Shown piece after piece: positions 43,619 to 52,532 of a stretch of 64,000 nt of DNA. The DNA is from Paraburkholderia kirstenboschensis (GTDB lineage Bacteria > Pseudomonadota > Gammaproteobacteria > Burkholderiales > Burkholderiaceae): contig NZ_CAJHCR010000012.1 in NCBI RefSeq assembly GCF_904848585.1, positions 1 to 64,000 of the forward strand. The letters run 5' to 3'. The position numbers and the translations under genes are program-made. Under the pieces are notes generated by a model. That model was not told the origin of the DNA. It searched no databases and saw only the letters and a program-made list of their open reading frames with translations. Position 1 is the stretch's first letter, and every line of letters begins with the position of its first letter.

Positions 43619-45182
43619 CGCGGCGCGACTGACCTTTCCAGTACTTCTCGCGCACATGACGGCGCAGTACTTTGCCAACCGCACTGAGCGGCAAGGTCTC
43701 CACGAAGCTGACACTTTTGGGCGCCTTGAAGCGGCCGACAGAGCGCTTGACGTGCTCGATCAGTTCCTCGGCACTCACCTGCATGTCCTGCCTGAGTACG
43801 ACTTCGGCATGCACGGTTTCGCCCCATTCCGGGTGTGGAATGCCGATCGCCGTCGACATGCTGACCGCCGGGTGCGAGTTCAGCGCGGCTTCTACTTCGA
43901 TCGCGTAAACGTTGAAGCCGCCGCTGATGATCACGTCCTTCTTGCGATCGACAATGAACAGATAGCCGGCTTCGTCGAGATAGCCGAGATCGCCCGATTT
44001 CCAGAACCCGTTGACGAACTCGGCGGCCGTGCCTTGCGGGTTGTTGAAGTATCCGCAGATTGTGCCTCTGCAGCGTACGCAGATTTCCCCCGTCTCGCCA
44101 GGTGCGACGTCTGTGCCTGCGTCGTCCACGATTCTGAGTTCAATGCCTGTGCCGACGCGGCCCGCCGACGCCAGACGCCCCGATTCGACTGCGCTCAGAT
44201 GGTCGGCCTTCGACAGGATACCGACAATCTGCAGGCACTCCGTCGCGCCGTAAATTTGCGTGAAGACATTGCCGAAACGTTGCTGCGCGAGCTGGAGCTT
44301 TGCCGGGCTCATCGGCGCGCCACCGTAGTAGATCGTGTCGAGCGACGAGAGATCGTAGGCGGCCGTCTCCTTCACTTCGAGCAGCCGGTAGATCAACGTT
44401 GGCACGAGAAGGGCGTTGGTGATCCGCTCCGTCTGGACATTGATACACCATTGCCGCAAGTCCGGGACGTTCTGTGTCACGTTGCAGCCGCCGCGAAAAT
44501 AGGTGGGCAGCACGCTGAAGCCTGAAGCGTGGCTGATGGGCGCCATGTGCAGGTTGCGCGTCGTGTCATGGAACGTTTGTTCGTTCTCGAAGTACGACGC
44601 GTCGCGCATGGCCATCCAGTTGTCGATGGTGTATTGCGCGCACTTGCTCTTGCCTGTAGTGCCGCCCGTGAAGCGATAGATCAGGATGTCGTTCAGCGTA
44701 TCGCTTTCGACCTCCGGGTTCGCGTCGCTGCTGCCCTCGACCAGATCCCAGAAATAGTGGAGACCGTCGCGCGGCATGTCGGGCGGGTCCATGCAAACCA
44801 CGGTAACGCCGCGTTCGATCAGGATGTCGAAGTAGGCCGGGAGCAGTGTGTTTTCTATGAACACCACCTTGGGCTTGATGAAGTCCACCTGCCAGCAGTG
44901 CTCCTCCAGCGAGTCGCGGAAGTTGGTGTACACCGCGCCGGCTTCGCCCTTGAGCACGGTCCACGCATGCAGCAGCGACATGTTGTCGTTGTCGAGCAGG
45001 CACATGAATGCGTCGCCACGGCACAGGCCCAGGCGCTCGCGCATCATGTTGACGATCCTGTTGGTCACCAGATGCAGTTCTTTGAACGTGTAGCGTCTTT
45101 GCCGCTCGATGTTCACGAGCGCTTCGTTGCTGGCGTACCGCATCGCGGTGTAGCCGAACGTGCGTGCAAAGTTCATTTTCAT
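43611..45182 (-). CDS. AMP-dependent acyl-CoA synthetase/ligase
   Basis: 523 aa of the ANL superfamily. The phosphate-binding motif is YRFTGGTTGKSK, the A5 motif IYGATE, the A7-A8 segment SGDLGYLDEAGYLFIVDRKKD, and the A10 lysine lies in LPLSAVGKVLRR. It activates a carboxylic acid to its CoA ester and is the probable entry point of the local beta-oxidation route. GGAGACATGAG precedes ATG 45182. It is divergent from the DUF1302 envelope module. Confidence 0.93.
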   Translation of the reverse strand: MKMNFARTFGYTAMRYASNEALVNIERQRRYTFKELHLVTNRIVNMMRERLGLCRGDAFMCLLDNDNMSLLHAWTVLKGEAGAVYTNFRDSLEEHCWQVDFIKPKVVFIENTLLPAYFDILIERGVTVVCMDPPDMPRDGLHYFWDLVEGSSDANPEVESDTLNDILIYRFTGGTTGKSKCAQYTIDNWMAMRDASYFENEQTFHDTTRNLHMAPISHASGFSVLPTYFRGGCNVTQNVPDLRQWCINVQTERITNALLVPTLIYRLLEVKETAAYDLSSLDTIYYGGAPMSPAKLQLAQQRFGNVFTQIYGATECLQIVGILSKADHLSAVESGRLASAGRVGTGIELRIVDDAGTDVAPGETGEICVRCRGTICGYFNNPQGTAAEFVNGFWKSGDLGYLDEAGYLFIVDRKKDVIISGGFNVYAIEVEAALNSHPAVSMSTAIGIPHPEWGETVHAEVVLRQDMQVSAEELIEHVKRSVGRFKAPKSVSFVETLPLSAVGKVLRRHVREKYWKGQSRRVG

Positions 45183-45587
45183 CTCATGTCTCCAGAGTCT
45201 TATCGTCGGCTCAACCAGTGCGCGCCGCGCCTGCGCGCTCCAGCACTGCGCCGATTTTAGGCGCTCGCATATGGCGCGGCCCCTTTCTTTTCGCGGGGTG
45301 CCGATGCAATAGCCTCGCTAGATATTTTACGCACCGAACTCCGTGCCGAACGCCGAGACCGCCCCGATCGTGTAAACCCACCCCCCTCCTTTTTACAGGG
45401 GAGGCAGGGGCGGCGTGCTGGCACCTTATGGCATGGCTATCCGGCATCGAGCAATGACTGAGCGGCTCGCTCGGCTTCTGAAGCAGCGTGAGGATGACGG
45501 CGCCGGAGTGCGGATCGCGGGAGCGTCAACCGGGGAGGATCGAGCACATAGAAATGCTGAGCAATGAAAACAAAAGGAGACAAGCAG
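45183..45587. other. Divergent promoter region of CoA ligase and envelope module
   Basis: 405 bp without a gene. It contains dyad C with an adjoining G-rich track (45382-45419). The ribosome site AAAGGAGAC near 45571 serves the DUF1302 gene. A weaker G/C mixture near 45275-45300 shows no clear dyad. Confidence 0.6.
45382..45419. promoter_or_regulatory. Dyad C and adjoining G-rich track
   Basis: CCCCCTCCTTTTTACAGGGG (45382-45401) shares 15 of 20 positions with dyad A. It runs into GAGGCAGGGGCGGCGTGCT. GGGGAGGCAG (45398-45407) matches the E. coli MalT box at 8 of 10 positions. The dyad lies 187-206 bp upstream of the DUF1302 start and 200-219 bp upstream of the CoA-ligase start. Confidence 0.55.
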
Positions 45588-47360
45588 ATGTATCGGAAAG
45601 ACAAAAAAGATTGCCGGGCTATGACCCTGCCGCGCCTCACCGTGTTGGCGAGCGTGATCGCCGCCACCATCCCGTTGCATGCATACGCATTCAAGTTCAG
45701 TACCGATTCGTCCGATTGGGACGTGAACTGGGACAACACCATCAGCTACAACCTCGGAGTGCGCGCGCACGGCATCGATCCGATGATCGGCAATAACCCG
45801 AGCTACGACGACGGCGACTACAAGTTCCGCCATGCCGGCGACGTCGTCACCAACCGTGTCGCGATTCTCTCCGAGTTCACGGCTGCCTACCAGGGGTACG
45901 TGGGCGTGCGCGTTTCGGCGTCCGCATGGAAGGATTTTGCATACGGCAGCGGAAACGTCACCAATCCTGGCCTCTATGCGCCGGGAGTCACGTATCAGTC
46001 GCTGCGTTCGTATCCGAACGGCACCTACAGTTCTTACACAAATCGCTTCTACGTGCAGGGCGCGCAGCTGCTCGACGCGTTTGCGTTCTACAACACGCAG
46101 ATTGGCGGCCGTGCGGTCTATCTGAAGGCCGGCCAGTTCACCGAGTACTGGGGCAATTCGATGCTGTCGCCGACCCAGGGCATCTCGTACGCTCAAGGGG
46201 CGACGGACGGCATCAAGGCTTACAACTCGCCTGGCACGCAGACGAAAGAACTGCTGCTGCCGCGCCCGCAGATCAGCTTGACCGCGCAGGTCACGCCTGA
46301 AGTGTCCGTGTCCGGCCAGTACGAACTCGGCTGGGCGCCAAACCGGCTGCCGACAGGCGGAACGTATATCGAAGCAAACGACGCGGTGGCCCAGGGACCC
46401 TCGGGCCTTTTCATCACCACATTGCCGGGCGCGGTGCGGCCGATCCTCGGGCTACCGCCCGGTGGGCCATTCGGCTACGTGATCCCGCAAGGCCCGTCGA
46501 TCAGGCCGCCGCAAGTGGACAACAATTTCGGCGTGAAGATCGGCTGGACGCCGGAGTTCCTGAATGGCGGCATGGGCTTCTATTTCCGGCGGCTCGACGA
46601 AACGCAGCCGTGGGTGCTCGCGAACTGGAAGACCATTCCCGCGTTGAACCGGGCGCTGCCGACCGACTATCACCTCGCCTACAACCGCGGCGTGCAGCTT
46701 TTCGGCTTCAGCCTGGACACGACGATTGCCAGCACAGCAGTGGGCGTAGAAATATCGTATCGGCACAACACCGCGCTCAATACCGCGCTCAGCCCGGCCA
46801 TCGCAAACCAGACGACGGGGGCCAAGGGCGACATCCTCAACGTCGTCACGAACGCCATCGTGCCGCTGCCGCGCACGCCGCTGTGGCAAACGGGCACGCT
46901 GACGGCTGAACTTGGCTACACACGTCTGCTCTCCGTCACGCAGAACGCGTCGCTCTACAACGGCGTGGGCTACGCCGGATGCCCGAGCAACAACAAGTGG
47001 AACGGCTGCTCGACGAAAGACTACGTGGGCGCGGGCCTCGTGTTCGCGCCGCAATGGCTCCAGGTATTCCCGGGCATCGACCTGAGCATGCCCACCTCGT
47101 TGTCCGGCGGTCTCTACGGCACGACGCCGATCAATCCCGGCTCATCGGCGGGCGGCCAGGGTTTCTTCACCTATTCGATCGGCGTGCAGGCGCTGATCCG
47201 CCAGCGCGCCACGCTCACGCTTTCCTACATCGGCTATCACGCTCACGTGAACACCACCGCGGTCACGCCGAGCGGGTTGCCCTACAACAGCACCGGCAAC
47301 GGTCTGATCGACCTCAACGACCGTCCATGGGTCTCGCTGACCTTTCAGTCGTCGTTCTGA
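45588..47360 (+). CDS. DUF1302-family outer-membrane-like protein
   Basis: 590 aa. A signal peptide (LPRLTVLASVIAATIPLHAYAF) is followed by aromatic, alternating strands (WDVNWDNTISYNLGVRAHG, LKAGQFTEYWGNS, GVKIGWTPEFLNGGMGFYFRR) and a terminal aromatic residue (TFQSSF). This fits a beta-barrel of the DUF1302 family. Function is unknown; the family co-occurs with DUF1329 and RND genes, as here. The ATG at 45588 has AAAGGAGAC upstream; an in-frame ATG at 45564 is also possible. It is the first gene of the four-gene envelope module. Confidence 0.88.
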   Translation: MYRKDKKDCRAMTLPRLTVLASVIAATIPLHAYAFKFSTDSSDWDVNWDNTISYNLGVRAHGIDPMIGNNPSYDDGDYKFRHAGDVVTNRVAILSEFTAAYQGYVGVRVSASAWKDFAYGSGNVTNPGLYAPGVTYQSLRSYPNGTYSSYTNRFYVQGAQLLDAFAFYNTQIGGRAVYLKAGQFTEYWGNSMLSPTQGISYAQGATDGIKAYNSPGTQTKELLLPRPQISLTAQVTPEVSVSGQYELGWAPNRLPTGGTYIEANDAVAQGPSGLFITTLPGAVRPILGLPPGGPFGYVIPQGPSIRPPQVDNNFGVKIGWTPEFLNGGMGFYFRRLDETQPWVLANWKTIPALNRALPTDYHLAYNRGVQLFGFSLDTTIASTAVGVEISYRHNTALNTALSPAIANQTTGAKGDILNVVTNAIVPLPRTPLWQTGTLTAELGYTRLLSVTQNASLYNGVGYAGCPSNNKWNGCSTKDYVGAGLVFAPQWLQVFPGIDLSMPTSLSGGLYGTTPINPGSSAGGQGFFTYSIGVQALIRQRATLTLSYIGYHAHVNTTAVTPSGLPYNSTGNGLIDLNDRPWVSLTFQSSF

Positions 47361-47389
47361 GGGATTCATCGCAAAAAGGAGAAAGACGT

Positions 47390-48763
47390 ATGAAAACTCT
47401 GCTTCATGTGGCCGCGGCCGGCCTCGTGACATTGCACGCCGCCGGCGCATGGGCGGGCGTGTCGGCCGAAGAAGCCAGGCAGCTCGGCACCACGCTCACG
47501 GCATTCGGTGCGGAGAAAGCGGCGAGCGCGGACGGTGACATTCCCGCTTACACCGGCGGGTTGACCTCGCCGCCCGCGGGCTATTCGGCCAACAGCGGAA
47601 AGTGGCCGGACCCGTTCAAGGGCGAGAAGCCAGTCGCGAGCATTACGGCGGCGAACATGGCGCAGTATGCGGAGCGTCTGACGCCCGGCGTACAGGCGCT
47701 GCTCAAGCGCTTCCCGGAATACCGCGTGGACGTCTATCCGACGCATCGCTCGGTGTCATATCCGCAATGGGTGCTCGACAACACGTTGAAGAACGCGACC
47801 AATGCGAAGCTCGTCGGCAAAGTGGAGGGCGACGGCGTGGAAGGCGCGTTTGGCGGCGTGCCGTTCCCGATCCCGAAGAACGGCTACGAGGTGATGTGGA
47901 ACGCGCTCCTCAGCTATCAGCGCACGCAGTTCTCGGTGACCAACTTCGGCGGCTGGCTCGTCGACACGTCGGGTGGCCGCACGCAATTGCCTGTGCTGAA
48001 CTTCGTCGAATACCGTCCGTATTACGACCCGAAGAACGCGGACAGCAAGCCGGGTTATCCATACGACCGTCTGTGGGCGCAGATTCAGACGCCGCCGACC
48101 CTGGCGGGGCAGACCGCTCTCGTCAACTACTCGATGAACTATTCCGAGCGTGACCAGGAGAGCTGGGCGTATTTTCCGGCCCAGCGCCGTGTGCGCATGG
48201 CGCCCGACTACAAGTACGACACCCCGGCGGCGAACTATGGCGGCGTCGAGTTCTGGGACGAAGCAGGCCTTTTCCGCGGCCGTATGGATCGCTTCGACTT
48301 CAAGCTGATCGGCAAGAAGGAGATGATCATCCCGTACAACAACTATCGCCTTTCGCAGCTTGCTCCGGACGATGTGCTGGGCCAGAAGAACATCAAGCCC
48401 GATGCGATGCGCTGGGAACGTCATCGCGTGTGGGTGGTGGAAGCGACGTTGAAAGCGGGCGCGCGCCACGCCTACGCCAAACGCATGCTGTACGTCGATG
48501 AGGACGCATGGGCGTTCGTGGAAGCGGACGGCTATGGCCATGACGGCAAACTGTGGCGCGTCGGCCTCACGCATACGTTCCCGTTCTACGACGGCGGCGG
48601 TGTGTACACCTTCCAGAACAACTTCTACGACCTCGAGAAAGGCAATTACTTCGTCACGGGCACGACGTCGGAGAACGGCCAGCCGCTCGTGCGCGTGTCG
48701 GACAAGTTCGACAAGGCCAATCTCTTCACGCCCGCGGGCATGGCGGGAACCGGCTTGCGCTAA
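47390..48763 (+). CDS. DUF1329-family periplasmic protein (LolA/LolB-like)
   Basis: 457 aa with a Sec signal ending GAWAGV. The family blocks are LTAFGAEKAASADGDIPAYTGGL near the mature start and LVNYSMNYSERDQESWAYFPAQRRVR in the middle. DUF1329 is commonly labelled outer-membrane lipoprotein-sorting-like because of a LolA/B-type half-barrel, so a hydrophobic cargo carrier is plausible (inference). It starts 29 bp after the DUF1302 gene, behind AAAAAGGAG. Confidence 0.9.
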   Translation: MKTLLHVAAAGLVTLHAAGAWAGVSAEEARQLGTTLTAFGAEKAASADGDIPAYTGGLTSPPAGYSANSGKWPDPFKGEKPVASITAANMAQYAERLTPGVQALLKRFPEYRVDVYPTHRSVSYPQWVLDNTLKNATNAKLVGKVEGDGVEGAFGGVPFPIPKNGYEVMWNALLSYQRTQFSVTNFGGWLVDTSGGRTQLPVLNFVEYRPYYDPKNADSKPGYPYDRLWAQIQTPPTLAGQTALVNYSMNYSERDQESWAYFPAQRRVRMAPDYKYDTPAANYGGVEFWDEAGLFRGRMDRFDFKLIGKKEMIIPYNNYRLSQLAPDDVLGQKNIKPDAMRWERHRVWVVEATLKAGARHAYAKRMLYVDEDAWAFVEADGYGHDGKLWRVGLTHTFPFYDGGGVYTFQNNFYDLEKGNYFVTGTTSENGQPLVRVSDKFDKANLFTPAGMAGTGLR

Positions 48764-48864
48764 AGCGCGAACCGAGTTGATGAACCGTTGGACCGAGCTT
48801 TGTTCGCCCTTCGCCGGCATGCCCCGGCGAAGGGCGGCGCCAGATCGCAAGACAGAGGAAGACG

Positions 48865-49971
48865 ATGCCGCAAATGAAATATCGAAGGGCGCTGTGCACA
48901 GCTTCGCTGTTGCTCGCGCTTGCTGCGTGCGCTTTCAACGTGCAGGCCGCTCCCGCTGCGGCGCCCGCACAGAAAAGCGCATTCGTCGATCCGCTGGACG
49001 CACCTGCGCTGATGCACGGCAATGTCGCCGGCCGGCCCGTCATGGCGGTCGCGCGAGCCGGCGCCCGTCTCATCGCAGTCGGCATGCGTGGCCTGGTCAT
49101 TGTTTCGGACGACGCAGGAAAAAACTGGCGGCAATCGGCCGCACCGGTTCGCAGCGACCTGCTCGCGCTCAGCTTCCCGACTGAGCGGGACGGGTGGGCG
49201 GTCGGCCACGACGGCGTGGTGCTGCATACCGCGGACGCCGGCAACACGTGGACACGCCAGTTCGACGGACGCATGGCGGCCGCTGCGCTGACGGCCTCGT
49301 ATAAAACAAGAATCGCAAACGGCGACGCCACGTTGCAGCCTTATCTGGAGCAGCTCGCGCTGAACTACAAGCAGGGGCCGTCGCTGCCGTTGCTAAGCGT
49401 GTGGTTCGACGACGCGCAACACGGCATGGCGGTCGGGCCGTTCGGGTCGGCGATCGCCACGAGCGACGGCGGCAAGACGTGGCTGCCGATGCTCGAACGC
49501 ATCGACAATCCGCACTTTCTGCATCTGAACGCGATTCGCGGCATAGCGGGCCACGTTTTCATTGCGGGTGAAAAAGGCATGGTGTACCGCCTCGACCGAA
49601 CCACAGGAAAATTCTCGGCGACCCCGACCGGCTACGTGGGGAGCTTCTTCGGAATTGAGGGCGGCGAGCGCGCGTTGTTCGCCTACGGCTTGCGCGGCAC
49701 GATTTACCGCAGCACCGATCTCGGCATGAACTGGGTCGCCCTGAAGAGTCCGCTGCATGGCGGGGTGACGAGCGCGGCGCCCATCGAAGCGCGTCACGCG
49801 ATGGTGTTTGTCACATCGAGCGGCGAAGCAACGCTGTATGACAGCGCCACCGACTCGTTCAGCCCGCTCAAATTGCGCCATGCGGCGGCATTGACAGGCG
49901 TCGTGCCGATTTCCGCCGACATGCTCGCGCTCACGTCGCTGAGCGGCGCGAGCCTCGCATCGGCGCGATAA
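48865..49971 (+). CDS. YCF48/BNR-type beta-propeller protein, exported
   Basis: 368 aa. A signal-like N-terminus (CTASLLLALAACAFNVQAAPA) includes LAAC, so it may be a lipoprotein, though cleavage at VQAA is also possible. Repeats of the BNR type are visible: VIVSDDAGKNWRQS, VVLHTADAGNTWTRQ, AIATSDGGKTWLPM and TIYRSTDLGMNWVAL. Together these predict a YCF48-like propeller. Such proteins occur with MmpL/RND partners. It lies 101 bp after the DUF1329 gene. Confidence 0.88.
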   Translation: MPQMKYRRALCTASLLLALAACAFNVQAAPAAAPAQKSAFVDPLDAPALMHGNVAGRPVMAVARAGARLIAVGMRGLVIVSDDAGKNWRQSAAPVRSDLLALSFPTERDGWAVGHDGVVLHTADAGNTWTRQFDGRMAAAALTASYKTRIANGDATLQPYLEQLALNYKQGPSLPLLSVWFDDAQHGMAVGPFGSAIATSDGGKTWLPMLERIDNPHFLHLNAIRGIAGHVFIAGEKGMVYRLDRTTGKFSATPTGYVGSFFGIEGGERALFAYGLRGTIYRSTDLGMNWVALKSPLHGGVTSAAPIEARHAMVFVTSSGEATLYDSATDSFSPLKLRHAAALTGVVPISADMLALTSLSGASLASAR

Positions 49972-50003
49972 CCGTCCGCTGAACCAGCAAAGAGAGTATT
50001 GCC

Positions 50004-52412
50004 ATGCATCCCCAATCTCATCGTGGCGACGCCACGCCGGTCGTGCGCTCCCGGGCGGAATTCGAAGCGAAGTCCGGATCGCGGCTGGAATGCCTGATCT
50101 TCAACAACCGTCTGTGGATCGTGTCGGTTTGCATCGTGCTGACCGCGTTGTTGGGCTTCGCGGCGGCAAGATCGAACGTCAGCGCGAGCTATGAACGGAT
50201 GATGCCGCAATCGAGTCCGTTCATCCGCAACTATCTGGCGAACCTCGACTCGCTTCGTTCGCTCGGCAATTCGGTGCGCGTGGTGGTCGAAAATCGCCAC
50301 GGCAGCATCTATGACCCGAAGTACCTCAGCGCGCTGCGTGACATCAACGATCGCGCGTATCTGCTGCCCGGCGTCGACCGCGCTTTCGTGAAATCGCTAT
50401 GGATGCCGGTGGTGCGCTGGGCCGAAGTGACGGAGACAGGCTTCCAGGGCGGCCCGGTGATGCCCGACGACTACGACGGCTCGCCGGAGAGCATCGCGAA
50501 GCTGCGCCAGAACGTGACGCGTGCGGGCATTGTCGGATCGCTCATCGGTGACGACCAGCAGTCGAGCACAATCTTCCTGCCGCTGCTCGACCACTACGCG
50601 GATAGCGGCAAGCCGCTCGATTCACGTGCACTGCACGACGCGCTCAACCGGATACGTCAGGACCACGCACGCGACGGCATCGCGATTCACGTCATCGGTT
50701 TCGCGCAGCTCGTGGGAGACCTTATAGAAGGGCTGTTGCAGGTCGCACTGTATTTCGCCGCCGCGGCGGCGCTCGCTACGGCGGTGATCTATGGGTACAC
50801 GCGCTGCGCGCGCAGCACCGCGCTCGTGATCGGCTGCTCGCTTGCGGCCGTGGTCTGGCAACTCGGCATCGTGCATCTGCTCGGTGTGGATCTGGATCCG
50901 TACTCGATCCTCGTGCCGTTCCTGATTTTCGCGATCGGCGTGTCACACGGCGCGCAGAAAATGAACGGGATCATGCAGGACATTGGCCGCGGCACCGACC
51001 GCTACGTCGCCGCGCGCTATACGTTCCGGCGTCTCTTTCTCGCCGGCCTGACCGCGCTGCTGGCCGACGCGGTCGGATTCGCCGTGCTGATGCTGATCGA
51101 CATTCCGGTCATACGCGGGCTGGCGGTGGCGGCCAGCGCAGGCGTGGCGGTTCTGATCTTCACGAATCTGGTGTTCCTGCCGGTCATGCTGTCGTACACG
51201 GGCGTAAGCGCTGCCGCCGCATCGCGCAGTTTGCGCGCGGGCACCCGGCATCCGCTTGCCACGTTGCTCGTGCCGTTCACGCGGCGGGTACCGGCCTGTA
51301 TCGCCGTCTGCATCGCAGCGGCGCTGCTCGCGGGCGGCCTCGTGGTCGCACGGCATCTGAAGATTGGCGACCTCGACCCCGGCGCACCGGAATTGCGCGC
51401 CACCTCGCGCTACAACCGCGACAATGCCTATATCACGAGCCATTACGGATTGTCGACGGATCAGTTCGCCGTGATCGTCAAGACGCGCGCGGGCGGCGTC
51501 AACGACTACCGGACACTGATGGAGATGGACAACCTCGAACAGGTCCTGCGCGATGTCGACGGCGTGCAAACCACGCAGTCGATCAGCGGCGTGAGCCGCC
51601 GCAATACGGCTGCGGGTTTCGAAGGCGATCCGCGCTGGATGACGATCAGCCGCGATCCGTTCGTCTCGACGGATGCGGTGAACAACGGCTACGTGGCCAA
51701 TCCGGAACTCGTGAACGGCGCCCGCTCGGTGGCACCGGTCATCGCGTATCTGGCCGATCACAAGGCGAAGACGCTCGAGCAGGTAGTGAAAGCCGTCCAG
51801 GGCTTTGCCGCGCAGCACGACACGGCGACGCTGCAGTTCCTGCCCGCAGCCGGCAGCGCGGGCATCGAGGCGGCGACCAATATTGCGGTCGAAAAGGCCA
51901 ACAGGATGATGCTCGTGCTCGTCTATGCGGCAGTGATCGCGCTGTGTTTCGTCACGTTCAGAAATTGGCGCGCGGTGGTGGTCGCCGTGGTGCCGCTCGT
52001 AATCACGTCGATTCTGTGCGAGGCGCTAATGGTCGCCCTCGGCATTGGCGTGAAGGTCGCGACGTTGCCCGTCACGGCGCTCGGAGTGGGCATCGGCGTG
52101 GACTACGCGCTCTATCTCGTGAGCATCCAGCTGGCGCTGCAACGACAGGGCGCGACGCTCGAAGCCGCTTATCGCGAGGCGCTGGGCTTCACCGGCAAGG
52201 TGATCGCATTGATCGGCGTGACGCTGGCGGCATCCGTCGTCACGTGGGCGTGGTCGCCAATCAAGTTCCAGGCCGACATGGGTGTGCTGCTGACTTTCAT
52301 GTTCATCTGGAACATGGTCGGGGCTCTGGTGCTGATTCCCGCGCTGTCGCACTTTCTGCTGCAACGTGCGCCAGTGGGACGCGCGAGTTGTGCGCATGCG
52401 ATGGCCGAATAG
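50004..52412 (+). CDS. RND superfamily exporter, MmpL type
   Basis: 802 aa with about 12 membrane helices in two MMPL repeats and two large periplasmic loops. In helix 10 the motif GVGIGVDYALYL (Asp700, Tyr701) is the usual proton-relay site. The corresponding helix 4 motif reads AIGVSHGAQKM, with Ser-His in place of the acidic residue. MmpL and HpnN relatives move lipids, hopanoids or sterols. No membrane-fusion or TolC gene is adjacent; DUF1329 and DUF1302 proteins may fill these roles (inference). Confidence 0.92.
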   Translation: MHPQSHRGDATPVVRSRAEFEAKSGSRLECLIFNNRLWIVSVCIVLTALLGFAAARSNVSASYERMMPQSSPFIRNYLANLDSLRSLGNSVRVVVENRHGSIYDPKYLSALRDINDRAYLLPGVDRAFVKSLWMPVVRWAEVTETGFQGGPVMPDDYDGSPESIAKLRQNVTRAGIVGSLIGDDQQSSTIFLPLLDHYADSGKPLDSRALHDALNRIRQDHARDGIAIHVIGFAQLVGDLIEGLLQVALYFAAAAALATAVIYGYTRCARSTALVIGCSLAAVVWQLGIVHLLGVDLDPYSILVPFLIFAIGVSHGAQKMNGIMQDIGRGTDRYVAARYTFRRLFLAGLTALLADAVGFAVLMLIDIPVIRGLAVAASAGVAVLIFTNLVFLPVMLSYTGVSAAAASRSLRAGTRHPLATLLVPFTRRVPACIAVCIAAALLAGGLVVARHLKIGDLDPGAPELRATSRYNRDNAYITSHYGLSTDQFAVIVKTRAGGVNDYRTLMEMDNLEQVLRDVDGVQTTQSISGVSRRNTAAGFEGDPRWMTISRDPFVSTDAVNNGYVANPELVNGARSVAPVIAYLADHKAKTLEQVVKAVQGFAAQHDTATLQFLPAAGSAGIEAATNIAVEKANRMMLVLVYAAVIALCFVTFRNWRAVVVAVVPLVITSILCEALMVALGIGVKVATLPVTALGVGIGVDYALYLVSIQLALQRQGATLEAAYREALGFTGKVIALIGVTLAASVVTWAWSPIKFQADMGVLLTFMFIWNMVGALVLIPALSHFLLQRAPVGRASCAHAMAE

Positions 52413-52532
52413 CGGACGAAAGGCGGCACGAGCACGAGGAAGCGCCGATCTTCAGCGTGGCCGATTGCAGACTTGTCGGAGATCGGTTCTCTGTCGTGCC
52501 CGAACTCGCGACGCGGTTTGAGAACGAGCGGC

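Noticed and set aside
43536..44525. Plus-strand 329-aa frame over the CoA ligase 3' half
   Set aside because: Shadow frame; the minus-strand ligase has all ANL motifs.
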